Shown here piece by piece: positions 1-9,119 of a stretch of 64,000 nucleotides of DNA. Both the position numbers and the translations under genes were made by a program. Each line of letters opens with the position of its first letter. The first letter of the stretch is position 1. This stretch comes from Neobacillus sp. OS1-2 (GTDB lineage Bacteria; Bacillota; Bacilli; Bacillales; Cytobacillaceae): the NCBI RefSeq assembly GCF_030915505.1, contig NZ_CP133265.1:1612001-1676000 (forward strand), given 5' to 3'. The notes under the pieces are model-generated. The model had not been told where the DNA came from. It saw only the letters and a program-made list of their open reading frames with translations, and did no database searches.

Positions 1-243
1 AGCCCTTTTATTTTCCGTAATAACCCCAGTGGGATAACGGCTGTAAGAAAGGAACGTGATGAAATCATGCCTAATAAACATTTCATTGATGACATGGATG
101 CCGCTTTCCCAAATGGAAAGTATGTTGAACCAAGTGATGGACCACCTAAAATCCGATTCCGGGATATGCATAACTATTGCAAACAAGTTGGAAAGAAACC
201 ACTCGAATTAACAAAGGAAGAAATGGAACAGTTTCGCTATTAA
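1..243 (+). CDS. Hypothetical protein, 3' end only
   Basis: An open frame enters from the left edge and stops at TAA 241-243, giving the last 80 residues of a protein whose start lies outside the window. The visible part is hydrophilic and charged (KYVEPSDGPPKIRFRDMHNY, then a Lys/Glu-rich tail ending EQFRY) with no membrane segment, signal or recognisable catalytic motif. Codon use looks normal and a strong hairpin terminator follows 26 bp later, so it is likely a real expressed gene. I do not recognise the family. Confidence 0.6.
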   Translation, partial: SPFIFRNNPSGITAVRKERDEIMPNKHFIDDMDAAFPNGKYVEPSDGPPKIRFRDMHNYCKQVGKKPLELTKEEMEQFRY

Positions 244-269
244 AAAAAGACTAAAGAGATTATTAATCT

Positions 270-331
270 GATCCCCATAAAAAACACCACTTATATAGTA
301 TCTTACATAAGTGGTGTTTTTTATGGGGATC
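270..331. terminator. Perfect 25-bp hairpin, bidirectional terminator
   Basis: Arms 270-294 and 307-331 are exact inverted repeats around a 12-nt loop. The arms contain AAAAAA and TTTTTT blocks flanking ACACCACTTAT, so either strand gives a GC stem with a U-run. It separates the partial plus-strand gene from the convergent glycosyltransferase gene. The stem is longer than a usual intrinsic terminator because GATCCCCAT/ATGGGGATC extends it. Confidence 0.75.
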
Positions 332-436
332 AAAACTTCCATGGGAGGAGACCACGGGGATCGTAAACTTTATAAAAATGAGTTCGTATGTCCAAAGGAT
401 GGCTTTCGCTTCTTCTGATGCAACGTCCTCTCTCCT

Positions 437-1474
437 TTACACCAAACTATACGATGGTTTTTCTTTTTCAACGGTGTCTGTTAGCCAATTTTCAAAAAAG
501 GCTTGATACCCTTGCTTCATTACGGTGCTAGAAAATCTCTCGAAGGCTACCATTCGATTTTCTAGTGAAAACTTATGGGGTGAAGCAAGAGCCATATTCA
601 CGAGCTCGAACCAGTTGCTTTCATCGCCAGAAAAGGCATGTCTAGAATTGATATGATCGTAACATGGATGCATGGGCTTTACGATGATTTTTCCCATCGC
701 AAGGGCTTCCGTTAACGGCATGGCGAAGGTGTCGAATTTGGAGCTGTTCCAATAGACCTTGGCCGTGTTCATCAGCGAAAATACTTCATCCTGCGAAAGG
801 GCAAACTGCAGCTTCACATTGGCTGGAATCTTATATTTCTTCACACTTTCCCGGTAGCGCTCGCCGCCGAACACCATAAACACTTCCTTATCCGGATTTT
901 GACGCGCATACTCCAAGACCAACTCTGGCTGCCTGTTCTCTTCATCCCTTCCAATCCAAAGGACGCGGTTGTCGACGATTTGTGTGGGATCAAAATAATG
1001 CTCTGCGACTGTTTCATCAAACCCAATCGGAATGACGGTGGCATCGTCGACAGCAAATTTTGAATGTAGTTCCCTTTTTAGAAATTCGGTTTGAACAATG
1101 GCCTTATCGACCATTTGGTAAAATGGTTTCATCATCTCATACCCCGTCAACGCCGGGTCTGGAAAACTATGCGGGAATAATACACTATTTTTTATAAACA
1201 TCTTTAAAAAGGTAAATCCTGAAACGGTATAAATGACATGCTCGATTTTCTCCGCCTCAAGTTTGTCGAGCACCACATCGTAGTTGACCAAATCACCTTT
1301 TTCATGTTCGAAACCGGGAAGATGATCATAGCCGCTCACATGCCGTTCCGGAGAGATAAATACAATGTCTACCCCAAATTCACGGCAAAGCTTTTTTAAA
1401 CGATCCGCATAAATTCGCGGTCCGTGCGCTTCCGTAAATTGTATCTTCCTCATGATTAACCCCACTTTTTTCAT
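437..1474 (-). CDS. Glycosyltransferase, GT4-like (GT-B fold)
   Basis: A 345-residue cytosolic protein with the two-lobed layout of family-4 glycosyltransferases. The N-terminal acceptor-side lobe spans about 1-165; the C-terminal nucleotide-sugar lobe runs from about 168 (NRVLWIGRDEENRQPELVLE) to 330 and holds DTFAMPLTEALAMGKIIV, which fits the Glu-containing sugar-nucleotide motif. It would transfer a sugar to an unknown acceptor, perhaps a surface or spore polysaccharide. It stands alone: a small gene lies upstream and the 25-bp hairpin lies downstream. The ATG at 1474 is used; the alternative ATG at residue 8 (MRKIQFTEAHG) cannot be excluded. The fold is fairly secure, the substrate unknown. 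Confidence 0.8.
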   Translation of the reverse strand: MKKVGLIMRKIQFTEAHGPRIYADRLKKLCREFGVDIVFISPERHVSGYDHLPGFEHEKGDLVNYDVVLDKLEAEKIEHVIYTVSGFTFLKMFIKNSVLFPHSFPDPALTGYEMMKPFYQMVDKAIVQTEFLKRELHSKFAVDDATVIPIGFDETVAEHYFDPTQIVDNRVLWIGRDEENRQPELVLEYARQNPDKEVFMVFGGERYRESVKKYKIPANVKLQFALSQDEVFSLMNTAKVYWNSSKFDTFAMPLTEALAMGKIIVKPMHPCYDHINSRHAFSGDESNWFELVNMALASPHKFSLENRMVAFERFSSTVMKQGYQAFFENWLTDTVEKEKPSYSLV

Positions 1475-1627
1475 TTACACTCACCCTGTATATAGAAAAT
1501 TTTATTATTTGGTCCGTATCTTTCCTTATCTATCATACTGCTTTTCCCTCTATTTTTTTAGACACAAAAAAAGCCATCAAGTTGTAATCACCTAACAGCC
1601 TTCTGTTTCTTCTATTTATATATATAT

Positions 1628-1783
1628 TTAGCAGACCACCAATTGTTTCAAATCTGCTTTTATGTCCTCAAGCAATTTTTCCAGCGTCATTTCGGTCTCA
1701 TTTACACCCTTATCATACGCCTTCTTCACAATCTCCGAAAAATCGGCGCTATTCAGGCTTTTTCCCTTAGCATTCCGCTCCAA
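1628..1783 (-). CDS. Small hypothetical protein, 51 aa, TTG start
   Basis: A short frame read from TTG at 1783 to TAA at 1628. A good ribosome binding site (AAGGAG, 10 nt before TTG) and coherent amphipathic sequence support it: it opens LERNAKGKSLNSADFSEIVK and continues as a predicted helix rich in Lys, Glu and Leu, ending QLVVC. There is no membrane segment. It is the only gene in the 490-bp gap between the glycosyltransferase and the oxidase-like gene. Function unknown; the coding call rests on the RBS, codon pattern and helical periodicity. Confidence 0.55.
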   Translation of the reverse strand: MERNAKGKSLNSADFSEIVKKAYDKGVNETEMTLEKLLEDIKADLKQLVVC

Positions 1784-1916
1784 GTTCCTATATCTCCTTC
1801 CTATGTATACTAGTTACCTATTTTACTAGAAGGATCGGTGATTGTAAATACATTTCCAGTTGATAATTGTGGAAATTGTATGAATTTTGTCGATAGCGCT
1901 GGTTTTTACAAATCTC

Positions 1917-1951
1917 AAAAAAGGCCACGAGAACCGTCCGTCCCCGTGGCC
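1917..1951 (-). terminator. Rho-independent terminator of the oxidase-like gene
   Basis: On the minus strand GGCCACG pairs with CGTGGCC and is followed by TTTTTT, 11 bp past the stop of the gene at 1963. The loop contains a diverged copy of the GAACCGTCCCC repeat found elsewhere in the window. Confidence 0.7.
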
Positions 1952-1962
1952 ATTCGTCTTTC

Positions 1963-2361
1963 TTACATATTCAATTCTTTCGCTTTTTGAATCCGGCTCG
2001 CGTTGATCATTTTAATTACATTCGTCGTAAACAGTAATGTCCCTACAACTAACGCTAACGACCCAACAATTGTGACAGGCAGTCCTGCGGAAATACCGAA
2101 TATCTCACAAGCCAAGCCAATCATCATCACCGGAAGCCCAATATTATGCAGCCAAAAGTGTGTCTTTGCCAATTTGGTTTGGGCAGCAAATGGATAAACG
2201 GAGTAAATCAAACCGAATAGGGCACAGGATACCCAGCCCAATAAATTCACATGTGCGTGTACGGACGTCAATCTGAAGTCTTGAATAATCCCCATGGTCA
2301 TTCCTAGCAAAACCCCAATTGAAAAATAAACCGCGGCAATCTTTAAAAATGTCTTTCCCAT
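1963..2361 (-). CDS. Small heme-copper-oxidase-like membrane protein
   Basis: A 132-residue integral membrane protein with about four transmembrane helices. It carries SVHAHVNLLGWVS, which resembles the heme-ligating HAH segment of cytochrome oxidase/NorB subunit I; short proteins of this kind are often annotated as cytochrome-c oxidase, though they are far too short to be a whole catalytic subunit. Two His in the first motif and a third (THFWLHN) could bind heme or metal. The start is set at the ATG 2361 because AAGGGG lies 7 nt upstream; an ATG 24 bp earlier has no binding site. Single gene with its own terminator. Function uncertain. Confidence 0.65.
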   Translation of the reverse strand: MGKTFLKIAAVYFSIGVLLGMTMGIIQDFRLTSVHAHVNLLGWVSCALFGLIYSVYPFAAQTKLAKTHFWLHNIGLPVMMIGLACEIFGISAGLPVTIVGSLALVVGTLLFTTNVIKMINASRIQKAKELNM

Positions 2362-2535
2362 TTCTCTTCCCCTTACTATAGTCATTTTGTCCTATTCTAT
2401 TCTATTATAGTTTTAATTTTCTGGATTTTAGAGGGGGAAATTGGGTTTTTTACCATATTGATAGTGGAAACCTAAAAATGCAGTCCTGTTCAGGGAGTAT
2501 CCTAGCTGAAGCAAAAGAACCGTCCCCCGCTATAC
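2362..2535. other. Intergenic, start of a 513-bp gap
   Basis: Non-coding stretch between the oxidase-like gene and the 52-bp repeat array. It contains a GAAGC...GAACCGTCCCC dispersed element at 2508-2530 and otherwise only AT-rich sequence. No ORF with a ribosome binding site was seen. Confidence 0.5.
2508..2530. repeat. Dispersed repeat, family B (GAAGC...GAACCGTCCCC)
   Basis: Single copy, GAAGCAAAAGAACCGTCCCCC, matching the GGGGACGGTTCT elements at 10300, 16484, 43074, 43349, 52162 and 63938. Confidence 0.7.
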
Positions 2536-2693
2536 ATTGGATACCTTTTTCAAGATTTTTTAATAGAATCGGGCTCCAATAACACCTATTGAATACCTTT
2601 TTCAAGATTTTTTAATAGAATCGGGCTCCAATAATGCCGATTGGATACCTCTTTCGGGATTTTTTAATAGAAATGGGTTCCTAACACTTATTG
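2536..2693. repeat. 52-bp tandem repeat, three copies
   Basis: Units start at 2536, 2588 and 2640, each beginning ATTG(G/A)ATACC followed by TTTTTCAAGATTTTTTAA and a GGGCTCC block. Units 1 and 2 are nearly identical, unit 3 is diverged, and a partial fourth begins at 2690. No coding frame runs through it. Confidence 0.9.
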
Positions 2694-2827
2694 GATTCAT
2701 TACTTCGCACTTTCCTCCAATCACGACATATTTTCATACCTAGCCTTTTACCATTTTGATAGTGGAAATTAAAAATACCAAAAATGCTATCCGTCTTCAC
2801 GGATTGGCCGACATGGGTCATAAAAAT

Positions 2828-2863
2828 AGGTGGAAAGAGTAAATGTTCGCACTCTTTCCACCT
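2828..2863 (-). terminator. Terminator of the giant secreted protein gene
   Basis: Perfect 13-bp stem AGGTGGAAAGAGT/ACTCTTTCCACCT with a 10-nt loop, followed on the minus strand by ATTTTTAT, 11 bp past the stop at 2875. Confidence 0.8.
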
Positions 2864-2874
2864 TTAGCTCACTA

Positions 2875-5800
2875 TTAATCCTTATCTTTCCCTTTTCCTT
2901 TTCCCGCTGCCACATTAAAGGTCATTACTGTCAGAGCCTCCGTGTAAGTGGAGAATAATCCCTGGTTATACTTGTCCTTTGCTTCAACAACAATGACATA
3001 GTTCCCGGGATTTTTTGCTGTCCAGGTCACTGTATCGCTGGCCCCATAATCTTGGAAGAAGACCACATCGCCCTTTTTATCGAGAATACTGAAGCGATAT
3101 TCAGGCGTTCTGCTTCCTTCTGAAGTGGCAATAAACTGGCTAGGTTCTTTAAACACCTGGGTACCGGATGTCGCTGTTTTTACTGTTACTGTTGTTACTC
3201 TTTCGTCTTTTACTTTTACCTCGGCTGCCGGACTAACGTTCCCAGCAGCATCAACAGCCGTTAGGACAATCGTTGAACCGACTGTTTGCTTTGCCATCGA
3301 AATCGCAAAGGCACCGCTGAAGTTGGCGACACCCTTGCCAATTTCTTTGCCATTCACAGTTGCCGTAACCGTTGCTCCTGCTTCTGCCGTACCCGTAATG
3401 ACAACATCGTTATCGTTGACAGGGTTTACTACAGGAACTGCCGGTGGCGTGACATCGCTTACTGTTACTTCCGTTGCGTTGCTTACATTACCGGCTTGAT
3501 CCGTAGCTGTTACGGTAATTTTCGTACCCGCTGCTTGCTTGGCAATGGTAATCGTAAAGGTACCGTCCTCATTCACAGTTGCCGTACCAATACTATCACC
3601 GTTAACCTTCGCTGTTATCGTCGAACCGGCCTCCGCCATTCCGGTGATGGTTTCGTCCGCATCTGTTACACCGTGTACCACCGGTGCATCTGGTGCCGTC
3701 GTATCAAAGCCAACGAGTTCCCTCGTGTCTCTCACGCGGATCCGCGTACCTTGTGCAAATGCGCCGGATAAACCAACTGCTTCTAAGGTGTCACCCGTTT
3801 TCAGAACCGGTACCTGCACATTGCTTTGATTCACAATGTACCCATCTGTAAACACTAATACATCTCCAGAGCCATCATTGATGACATAGGAATTATCATC
3901 AAATTTGGATACGACTTTTCCTTTTACTTTTACAAGGAGGCCTTGGTTGGCCGCAGATGTCGCTTCACCGGTTGGGACAAGCTTTGGCTCGAGCGGATCA
4001 CCTGTACCGATTTTTATAACATCCTTCGCAAAATTGGTAAATTCCAGCTCCAGATTGTTGTCAAAAATCTTAATATGTCCGTACACGCGAACCTTGTCGC
4101 CTGGTTTCAATGAACCATCCGGCACCTCCTGGAAGGCCATGATGCCGCCAGTTTCGTCCTGTAGGTTAAAGGCATCGAAGAAGACACCAGCACCTGTGGT
4201 CACTGTCCCTTCCACCACAACATCCGTATTTTCAGCCAATGTCCGGGCATCGCCAATCTTCCTTACCTTCGCTTCACGATGGGCCAGCCAGTTGACCGCA
4301 TTTAGCGAGATCTCATCGTTCCCTTTCGGCTCGTAGGACTCGTCCATTTGCTTATCGTTGAAAATATTCATCCCGGAAACAATGACACGGCCATTGTCAC
4401 CAATTTCCTCTGAAGCGATCAACGGAATCGCTGAACCGCCCGTTTCATCGGAAACCGCGTCATAAGTGTAGCCGCCTTTGATGTTTCCTTGATAGGTTGT
4501 GTCATTTCCTTTTGCTAAAATCGTTACCTTGCCAGCTTCCGTTAACGGTTGATTGTCAGCGCCTGACAAACTTGTGCCGCTATAGTAATCGACAAACGAA
4601 ACACGGTCGGTGATATAGTTGGGCACTAGTCCCGGGTGAACCCTTACTGCATACGGGCTTACCTTTGGATCGCTCCAGAAGTTTCCATCCTTGCTGTCAT
4701 CGAAAACACCGTCGTTGCCCATCCGGATAGCCGAACCGATATCCGTTAATAATGGATTATTAATCGTTGGGTTCGTGCTGTTGTTGCTCTTGCCGGCCAT
4801 TAATAGCGAGCCGCCGTTTTTCACAAACTTCGCCACCGCTGCCCGTTCATCAGCCGATAGGGCTGTTCTTGCATGGGTTAACACGAGTACTTTTACATTG
4901 CTTAATGCTTCATCTGTAAGGACTGTTTTATTTTCCACAACCGTGTAGCCTTCTTTTTGCAGCATGAGCGTGAAGGCTTTTAAGTTATCTTTGTACGTGC
5001 CGCTGTCAGCGCTCGTGTTTTCGTTGCCGTGGGCGGCATCGATGACGACTTTCACCCCGAGCGGTTCTTTAATTTTTACAGGTAATGTAAAGGACACATC
5101 ACCAAGGTCAAGTCCATCTAGGGACGTCACCACCGCCATCAGTTTATGGTCGCCGTTTAATGGGCTGTCCCATGTAGCTGTTGCTGTCGCAGAGCTCTTC
5201 GTTAAGATCGAAGAAATGGTGTCTGTGCCAATCAGATTCTCTTGTTTCACTTCATCATAGTAGAAGTCTACTTTGACGTTTTTCACGACTTGTGTCCCGT
5301 TATTGGCTACCGTTGCTTTTACTGTCGCCGGATTACCGCCAATGATCACGCCGCCGTCAATATCGATGCTGTTCACTTTGACGTCAACCGCTTCTTCCTT
5401 CGACCAGATCGGTGAAGAGTAAATGCGCTCGCCGTCCATTTGCGTTACCTTAACGACAAACCATTGCTGACCGCCAGTAACGGTGTAGGATGGTGACCAT
5501 TCGAACTCTTTTGCCATAGGCGTAATCGAATCCACAACCTTGTTGCCGTTTGTGATCAGTTCCACTTTCGCGATGCGGTCATCGGATTGATAGCTTGTTG
5601 GCAAATAACTATAGTCACTGTTGTTATGGGCTTCAGCGACCGTGTCACTGCCGTTGACGGTAAACTTCAGGCTCTTGCTATCTACCGTGGAACCCATGTA
5701 GTAGCCATTGGCCTTTACATCCAACGTGAAGTTTGGATCCTCTTCCATGTACACACGCATATTGCGCATCGAGTGAAGCAAGGATGCCTGCGTGAGATCG

Positions 5801-8800
5801 TCCGCCACAATGACGGTACGCGCATTCACTTGACCCCATGTACCTTCGTGGTTGTCTTCGCCATACGTTGGTGCCACATGCCAGCCTAAATCCAATGCGG
5901 AAAAATATTTCCCTTCAGCATTGGCATAGCCATAGTGGCCGGAGCCATTTCCTACTTCTAACATCGTAAATAACTTATCGACGTCTTTGTTGTAAGGCTT
6001 AAAGTTGTTAAACGCATTCGCCGACATATCCGGGTGGTTAAATTGACCGACGATGTCATCGTACGTCATCACCCATGCATAGTACTGGCTTAAATCCTGG
6101 TATTGCTTGCCATTAATGTTCCGGTCGATAAAGTTGTCAGAACCAAAGATATTGGAATGGCCCCACGTGGTCGAGGTCATTTCAAATGCCGGGAACACGA
6201 CATAATCTTCTTTTGTATATTGGGCTGCCAGGTCTTTGGTTAACTGCCATTGCGATCCGCCGGTCCTCTCCTGCATCCCATCACGAACCACCGTGTCCGT
6301 TCCTAATTTTTCAGGATCGATATCATGGGAGTGATCGGAAAAAGCAAACCAATCATAATGGTGGGCCTTCCCTGCTTTTAGGGCATCCTCAGGTGTTCCT
6401 GCGCCATCATGAGAAATATTCGTGTGGTTATGGGTTGTCCCGCGGAAATGCTGGCCGCCGGTAAAACGCGGAACCACTTCGAATGTCCATTCTTTTTCGG
6501 TTAGGTTGCCTTTTACGTCTTTGGCTGCGACCTTGACCGTGTGTGTGCCAAGTGTAAGGTCGGTCTTAGGTGTGTATTTTACCTGTGTTTTGCTGATCGT
6601 TGCCTCTGGTGCTGTTAGCTCCTTGCCATCGAACCACAAGTGAACGGTAGATTCGTCCACACCGCTTGGGTCGGTAAGTAGTGCTGAGATTTCAGGTGTT
6701 GGACTTTCAACTTTTGTCGTATTCTGTGGTGTTTCGCCGCTGATTTCCGGTCCAAATGTGTCTTCGATTAGTGTCACGGCATATGGAGATTCGCTCGTAC
6801 CTGCCGTTTGTGTCTTTGTTCCTGCTTTTGCTTCGATATAATAGTCAAAGCCGTTTTGCGGTACGCTTGCTGCCGCTAGTTTTGCCGTGTATCGGCCATC
6901 GCCGCTGTTGATCATGGGCAATGCCGTATAGTCAGTGGTGTCTTTTGCTCGGTAATAAAGAATGACCGATTCGGCACCGTCTGCATGGGCTTCAAATTCT
7001 ACATCTGCGCCTTTAAAAACTTCTTTTAATTCTGTATGGGTAATGCCAAGAATGGGAGCGATGTCTTTCACATCACGTGGGTATACCTGGTACCCGTTTG
7101 TTGCCGACGCATTTGTCGTGTATTGCCCTAAAACACCTGTCACCGTATAACTTTTTCCAGTCATAAGATCGGTGTCAGGCTTAATGCCAGTAGCGTCCAT
7201 GACTCTTAGGGTCGTCGCTTTGTTGTTTTCATCTACAAACGTAACGTTGTAGTTGGCGCCGGAAGCGGCCACTGCTGAAACTTTTCCCGTAACGGTGATG
7301 AGGCTTCCCTCGGCCGGTTCAGCATTTGCATAGGTATTTAAATCAAGGATGGTCATGCTTTTGGCTGCAGGAATGGCGTTGCCTTCACTTATTTTTTCAA
7401 TAGCGGTCGGTTCAAATTCGGTCAAGCCATTATACACTAACACTTTCCCTGTAATCCGTAATTTGTCGCCTTTCGCCACCTTAAAGGCGGTCTCTAGTGA
7501 AGTCGCAAAGATATTGATCCCGGCTGTCTCATCTTGGAGATAGAAGTTTTGCTTTTGCGTGCCGAGAATCTGATTGTCGACCGTTGCTACCCCTTCAATG
7601 GTAAAAAACTTATTGAGGTTGACCGGCTGGCCTTTCTCATTTGAAGCTCTTACTTCTGCAAGCTTGGAAATCACAGTTGTATCGGCTTTGGTCACCGACA
7701 CTGGCACGCTTTCCAACATCATCCCCTTCGCAGAGGTTGTCATCTGAGTGACATAAACGGTATTTGGTGGGTTGTCGGTAATGGTTAGTTGGAAATCTCC
7801 TGCAGTCCCTGCGATGATGTCGGCTGCATTTAATTTTTCCGCTTTGGTGGCTGTATCATTTGGATACACATTGATGATCGCATTTGCTGCAGCGGTACCT
7901 GCGCCGCCAATTAATGTCCCCACACCATCGGCGATCACGTAGCTTAACTTTTCCTGTGCCACGGAAGAACTTGGCTGGGCTACATTGATTTGGATGGCCG
8001 CACTTTCATCTAAGTCCGTCTGTGTCGCTGCTACGAAAACAGAGGACAGTGCTTTTGTGGAAGTGAAGTCAATCGTAAACGAACCATCGGCTGATGCTGT
8101 TGTAGTTGCCAGCACCGCTCCTTTAGAAACCGTTTCATATATATGGATGATTGACCCATTCTCTGCTGCTTCTGGTTGTCCTGTGACGGTAACCGATGTG
8201 CCGTCTTGGATCACTTGAATGTTCGTACCTTTAGGCTGCAAGCTTGTCACCGGAACCATCGGAGCTTCCGTTGGGCTTGCTGTGTTTCTAGGTGCTGCAA
8301 CAGGACCTGTGTAGAAGTCCGCGGCGTTATCGTCGGTATCCCAGGCGTTGCCTTTGCCAGGAGCCGGGTCTACATTGGCGTACGGTCGGCGTTGGACGCT
8401 TGTGGTATTAGACGGAGCCTTAGCTTTACCGCTGCCTTCAAAGGCATCTGCTGCACCCAAACCGACAAAGTCGATCGTATCTTCAGGCCTTTGGCCTGTA
8501 GCCGCAGTGGTTTTATCCTTAAATAAAGCTATTTTTGCATCGGTGCCTGACATGGCGATGGACCCTTGTGCATCCGCTACTGGTATGTCTACACCAGTTG
8601 AGCCGCCGCCTTCAGAAATGAGGTAGTAGCCATGTGCCTGAATCGTCCCTTTTAATGGCGTCACTGACCAGGTCGTACCTGCTTTAGAAGCATACTGAAC
8701 AGACCAGCCATCAAGGACCATATCTTGTTCTGTCGGGTTGTATAACTCGATAAAATCCTTATTGTACGGTGCGTCTTTATTGCCTCCCCCGCCAAAATAC

Positions 8801-8937
8801 TGAGAAATCACGACATGATCGGCCTGTTCCGCAAATGCTCTGCCCATGAAACTGCTTGGCAAAAACGTGCTGACCAATAGGAGTGCGGCTAAAAACGTGC
8901 TTGTCCAGCGCTTAAACTTCCACCTTTTCCCTTTCAC
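2875..8937 (-). CDS. Giant secreted multidomain protein: lamin-tail, OB-fold, PHP phosphoesterase, Ig-like
   Basis: About 2020 residues with a Sec signal peptide at 1-38 (KRWTSTFLAALLLVSTFLP... AFAEQ). Order of domains: lamin-tail domain (about 40-160, FIELYNPT); Ig-like linker; two OB-fold-like modules (about 415-625, each with LQDETAG or similar); a fibronectin-like segment; a PHP-type metal phosphoesterase (about 825-1060, with FRGTTHNHTNISHD and FAFSDHSHDID supplying His/Asp ligands); CARDB-like and a GATase-1-like region (about 1295-1550); another OB module (FNLQDETGG); two Ig repeats (VTATDQAGNVS and similar); a C-terminal Tyr-rich module ending in a Lys/Gly/Asp tail. It probably hydrolyses phosphate esters or nucleic acid outside the cell. 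GTG 8937 is chosen because AGGAGG sits 7 nt upstream. No LPXTG motif is present, so it is likely released or non-covalently bound. Confidence 0.85.
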   Translation of the reverse strand: MKGKRWKFKRWTSTFLAALLLVSTFLPSSFMGRAFAEQADHVVISQYFGGGGNKDAPYNKDFIELYNPTEQDMVLDGWSVQYASKAGTTWSVTPLKGTIQAHGYYLISEGGGSTGVDIPVADAQGSIAMSGTDAKIALFKDKTTAATGQRPEDTIDFVGLGAADAFEGSGKAKAPSNTTSVQRRPYANVDPAPGKGNAWDTDDNAADFYTGPVAAPRNTASPTEAPMVPVTSLQPKGTNIQVIQDGTSVTVTGQPEAAENGSIIHIYETVSKGAVLATTTASADGSFTIDFTSTKALSSVFVAATQTDLDESAAIQINVAQPSSSVAQEKLSYVIADGVGTLIGGAGTAAANAIINVYPNDTATKAEKLNAADIIAGTAGDFQLTITDNPPNTVYVTQMTTSAKGMMLESVPVSVTKADTTVISKLAEVRASNEKGQPVNLNKFFTIEGVATVDNQILGTQKQNFYLQDETAGINIFATSLETAFKVAKGDKLRITGKVLVYNGLTEFEPTAIEKISEGNAIPAAKSMTILDLNTYANAEPAEGSLITVTGKVSAVAASGANYNVTFVDENNKATTLRVMDATGIKPDTDLMTGKSYTVTGVLGQYTTNASATNGYQVYPRDVKDIAPILGITHTELKEVFKGADVEFEAHADGAESVILYYRAKDTTDYTALPMINSGDGRYTAKLAAASVPQNGFDYYIEAKAGTKTQTAGTSESPYAVTLIEDTFGPEISGETPQNTTKVESPTPEISALLTDPSGVDESTVHLWFDGKELTAPEATISKTQVKYTPKTDLTLGTHTVKVAAKDVKGNLTEKEWTFEVVPRFTGGQHFRGTTHNHTNISHDGAGTPEDALKAGKAHHYDWFAFSDHSHDIDPEKLGTDTVVRDGMQERTGGSQWQLTKDLAAQYTKEDYVVFPAFEMTSTTWGHSNIFGSDNFIDRNINGKQYQDLSQYYAWVMTYDDIVGQFNHPDMSANAFNNFKPYNKDVDKLFTMLEVGNGSGHYGYANAEGKYFSALDLGWHVAPTYGEDNHEGTWGQVNARTVIVADDLTQASLLHSMRNMRVYMEEDPNFTLDVKANGYYMGSTVDSKSLKFTVNGSDTVAEAHNNSDYSYLPTSYQSDDRIAKVELITNGNKVVDSITPMAKEFEWSPSYTVTGGQQWFVVKVTQMDGERIYSSPIWSKEEAVDVKVNSIDIDGGVIIGGNPATVKATVANNGTQVVKNVKVDFYYDEVKQENLIGTDTISSILTKSSATATATWDSPLNGDHKLMAVVTSLDGLDLGDVSFTLPVKIKEPLGVKVVIDAAHGNENTSADSGTYKDNLKAFTLMLQKEGYTVVENKTVLTDEALSNVKVLVLTHARTALSADERAAVAKFVKNGGSLLMAGKSNNSTNPTINNPLLTDIGSAIRMGNDGVFDDSKDGNFWSDPKVSPYAVRVHPGLVPNYITDRVSFVDYYSGTSLSGADNQPLTEAGKVTILAKGNDTTYQGNIKGGYTYDAVSDETGGSAIPLIASEEIGDNGRVIVSGMNIFNDKQMDESYEPKGNDEISLNAVNWLAHREAKVRKIGDARTLAENTDVVVEGTVTTGAGVFFDAFNLQDETGGIMAFQEVPDGSLKPGDKVRVYGHIKIFDNNLELEFTNFAKDVIKIGTGDPLEPKLVPTGEATSAANQGLLVKVKGKVVSKFDDNSYVINDGSGDVLVFTDGYIVNQSNVQVPVLKTGDTLEAVGLSGAFAQGTRIRVRDTRELVGFDTTAPDAPVVHGVTDADETITGMAEAGSTITAKVNGDSIGTATVNEDGTFTITIAKQAAGTKITVTATDQAGNVSNATEVTVSDVTPPAVPVVNPVNDNDVVITGTAEAGATVTATVNGKEIGKGVANFSGAFAISMAKQTVGSTIVLTAVDAAGNVSPAAEVKVKDERVTTVTVKTATSGTQVFKEPSQFIATSEGSRTPEYRFSILDKKGDVVFFQDYGASDTVTWTAKNPGNYVIVVEAKDKYNQGLFSTYTEALTVMTFNVAAGKGKGKDKD

Positions 8938-9119
8938 TATTTCCCCTCCTGATAGGTAAATTTTTTTTAAAAATTTCAATCGCTCTATTATTCTACGGAA
9001 TTTTCAGAATAAAAGATATATAGTTTTAAGGCAGTTAATAAAAAAGTTTTTCCATGTATACAAACGCTTTCAGGGTATGTTTATATTAAGTCAAAAACTA
9101 TTTTACTAGGAGGATAACC

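Noticed and set aside
3125..8626. Many plus-strand frames opposite the giant secreted protein
   Set aside because: Each is antisense to the continuous 2020-codon frame and lacks its own RBS or protein-like composition.
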